In this document: one piece after another, positions 23,184 to 24,481 of the stretch
Layout: each line of letters opens with the position of its first letter
How positions within the stretch are numbered: the stretch's first letter is position 1
Assembly (NCBI GenBank): GCA_017882245.1
Contig: JADGPV010000103.1
Span: forward strand, 1 to 24,481
DNA length: 24,481 nt
Source: Bacteroidales bacterium
Lineage (GTDB): Bacteria > Bacteroidota > Bacteroidia > Bacteroidales > VadinHA17
Reading direction: 5' to 3'
Notes under the pieces: generated by a model
Told to the model about the DNA's origin: nothing
The model's input: the letters and a program-made list of their open reading frames with translations, nothing else
Database searches by the model: none
Position numbers and translations under genes: made by a program

Positions 23184-24361
23184 TATATTTCGTTGAAACC
23201 TGAGACAGGATGTGCATATGTAATTACATCCCTGCCGATTATTTCTTCCGGACACAGAATAATTAGTCTTTCGAGCACATTCCTGAATTCCCTGATATTA
23301 CCCGTCCATTTGATTTTCTGCAGCTCGGTGATGGCATCAGGCTTGATTTTCTTCTTCCCCATACCGTACTCGTTGCATATGAGGGTATTGAAATAGTCAG
23401 CGAGAATAGGGATATCTTCACTTCTCTCGTTCAGTGTCGGTACATGTATCAGTATGACGCTGAGTCTGTGGTAAAGATCTTCCCTGAAAGCGTTTCGGTC
23501 TATCTCATCCCTGATATTCTTATTTGTTGCAGCAATGACCCTCACGTCGACGTGTATATCCTTGTCTGATCCGACCCGTGTGATCTTGTTCTCCTGCAAA
23601 GCCCTGAGGACCTTTGCCTGAGCGGCGAGGCTCATGTCTCCCACTTCATCAAGGAAGATAGTGCCCCCGGTGGCCTGTTCAAATTTGCCAATGCGCTGTT
23701 TGATGGCTGAGGTAAATGATCCTTTTTCATGACCAAAAAGCTCACTCTCAATCAGTTCTGAAGGTATTGCTGCACAGTTGACCTCCACGAAAGGTCCTCT
23801 GGCCCTATTGCTTTTCTCATGAATCTGGTGGGCAACAAGCTCCTTGCCTGTACCGTTAGCACCGGTGATGAGCACGCGTGCCTCCGTGGGAGCCACCCTG
23901 TCAATCATCTCCTTCACAACCCTTATGGCCGGCGAATTACCGATAATCTCGAACTTTTTACTGACCTGTTTCTTAAGGACCTTTGTCTGTGAGATAAGTG
24001 AGCCTCTTTCGAGAGCGTTACGGATAGTGATCAGAAGGCGGTTCAGGTCAAGCGGCTTTTCCAGGAAATCAAAGGCACCCTTTTTTATTGAATCGACAGC
24101 CGTATCAATATTTCCATGACCGGATATCATTATAACCGGTACATCGGAAGAAACCTCCTGCAGCTTTTGCAGTACCTCAATGCCGTCCATCTTGGCCATC
24201 TTGATGTCACACAGAACAACGTCAAACGATCCCTGTGTGAACATATCTATTCCTGAGGCACCGTCCTCAGCAAGAGATACTTCATATTTCTCATATTCAA
24301 GGACATCCTTCAGGGTGTTCCTTATAGATCTTTCGTCATCAATAACTAATATACCGGGCAT
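23183..24361 (-). CDS. NtrC-type response regulator (REC-AAA+) lacking a DNA-binding domain
   Basis: A 392-residue two-component regulator. The receiver domain has acidic pocket D8/D9, phospho-acceptor D52, S80 and K102. The sigma-54 interaction AAA+ domain has Walker A GANGTGKE (167-174), Walker B GTIFLDE (233-239), arginine-finger region REDLYHRL (293-300) and sensor II GNIREFRN (354-361). The sigma-54-contacting GAFTGA loop reads GSFTSA (214-219). The protein ends about 30 residues after sensor II, where NtrC homologues continue into a Fis-type helix-turn-helix, so it should not bind an enhancer by itself. It starts 12 bases after a permease stop and overlaps the GH2 gene by one base (TAATG). 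No histidine kinase is visible in the window. Confidence 0.93.
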   Translation of the reverse strand: MPGILVIDDERSIRNTLKDVLEYEKYEVSLAEDGASGIDMFTQGSFDVVLCDIKMAKMDGIEVLQKLQEVSSDVPVIMISGHGNIDTAVDSIKKGAFDFLEKPLDLNRLLITIRNALERGSLISQTKVLKKQVSKKFEIIGNSPAIRVVKEMIDRVAPTEARVLITGANGTGKELVAHQIHEKSNRARGPFVEVNCAAIPSELIESELFGHEKGSFTSAIKQRIGKFEQATGGTIFLDEVGDMSLAAQAKVLRALQENKITRVGSDKDIHVDVRVIAATNKNIRDEIDRNAFREDLYHRLSVILIHVPTLNERSEDIPILADYFNTLICNEYGMGKKKIKPDAITELQKIKWTGNIREFRNVLERLIILCPEEIIGRDVITYAHPVSGFNEI

Positions 24362-24373
24362 TTCAAATCTGTT

Positions 24374-24481
24374 TTATCCTTTGTAAGTCAGCCACTTCCA
24401 GATTTCCTTGTAGGATGTTTTCTTGCCATACATAAGAATTCCGGTACGGTATATTTTTGCAGCCATCCATATGCAGGCAAC
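24374..24481 (-). CDS. C-terminal end of an ABC-2 type transporter permease (partial)
   Basis: On the minus strand the frame is open from the window edge to a TAA at 24376-24374, giving the last 35 residues of a gene that starts outside the window. The end AAKIYRTGILMYGKK followed by YKEIWKWL is the typical tail of Bacteroidota ABC-2 (NatB-like sodium/drug export) permeases: last membrane helix, then a short basic cytoplasmic tail. It is followed after 12 bases by the response regulator, so they are probably co-transcribed. The piece is short, but the tail motif is distinctive. Confidence 0.7.
   Translation of the reverse strand, partial: VACIWMAAKIYRTGILMYGKKTSYKEIWKWLTYKG

Overview
The window looks like a chromosomal segment of a member of the Bacteroidota, probably a Bacteroidales or Marinilabiliales type anaerobe or microaerophile. 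Three things point there. The gene orders are typical of that phylum: birA / rsfS-ftsH-cdsA-psd, DUF4492-cydA-cydB, and parA-parB-DUF5683-LysM lytic transglycosylase. Most genes lack a Shine-Dalgarno sequence. Six gene starts are preceded by the Bacteroidota -7 element TAnnTTTG. I see no rRNA, tRNA, CRISPR array, insertion sequence or phage gene. Coding density is high: the longest stretch without a gene is about 230 bases (7013-7245), so no gap exceeds 300 bases.

Left part (1-6494): the end of a probable SRPBCC-fold protein overlaps the tail of birA (biotin protein ligase, minus strand). A divergent promoter then drives rsfS, ftsH, a small DUF2007-type gene, cdsA, psd and a flavodiiron protein, in a run with almost no spacing. 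CdsA and Psd, together with PssA at 11316-12032, make up the whole route from phosphatidate to phosphatidylethanolamine.

Middle part (6584-12032): a small heat shock protein (minus) and an AI-2E/PerM-family membrane protein (plus) diverge from a 230-base region holding two near-identical palindromes. The PerM-like gene overlaps a DUF4492 gene, which is followed by cydA and cydB (cytochrome bd oxidase). With the flavodiiron protein, this is an oxygen-handling neighbourhood. PssA converges on cydB.

Right-middle part (12104-20784): a small HAD-fold protein, a lipoprotein glutaminyl cyclase of the plant type, then parA, parB, a DUF5683 protein, a secreted two-LysM lytic transglycosylase, and a 1016-residue protein joining an N-terminal SGNH hydrolase-like domain to a C-terminal MBOAT O-acyltransferase. 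The pairing of a lytic transglycosylase with a putative one-protein O-acetylation machine is the most interesting protein-level observation here.

Right end (20814-24481, minus strand): a partial ABC-2 type permease, a sigma-54 activator-type response regulator that ends without a DNA-binding domain and has an altered GAFTGA loop, and a secreted GH2 glycoside hydrolase whose ATG overlaps the regulator's stop codon by one base.
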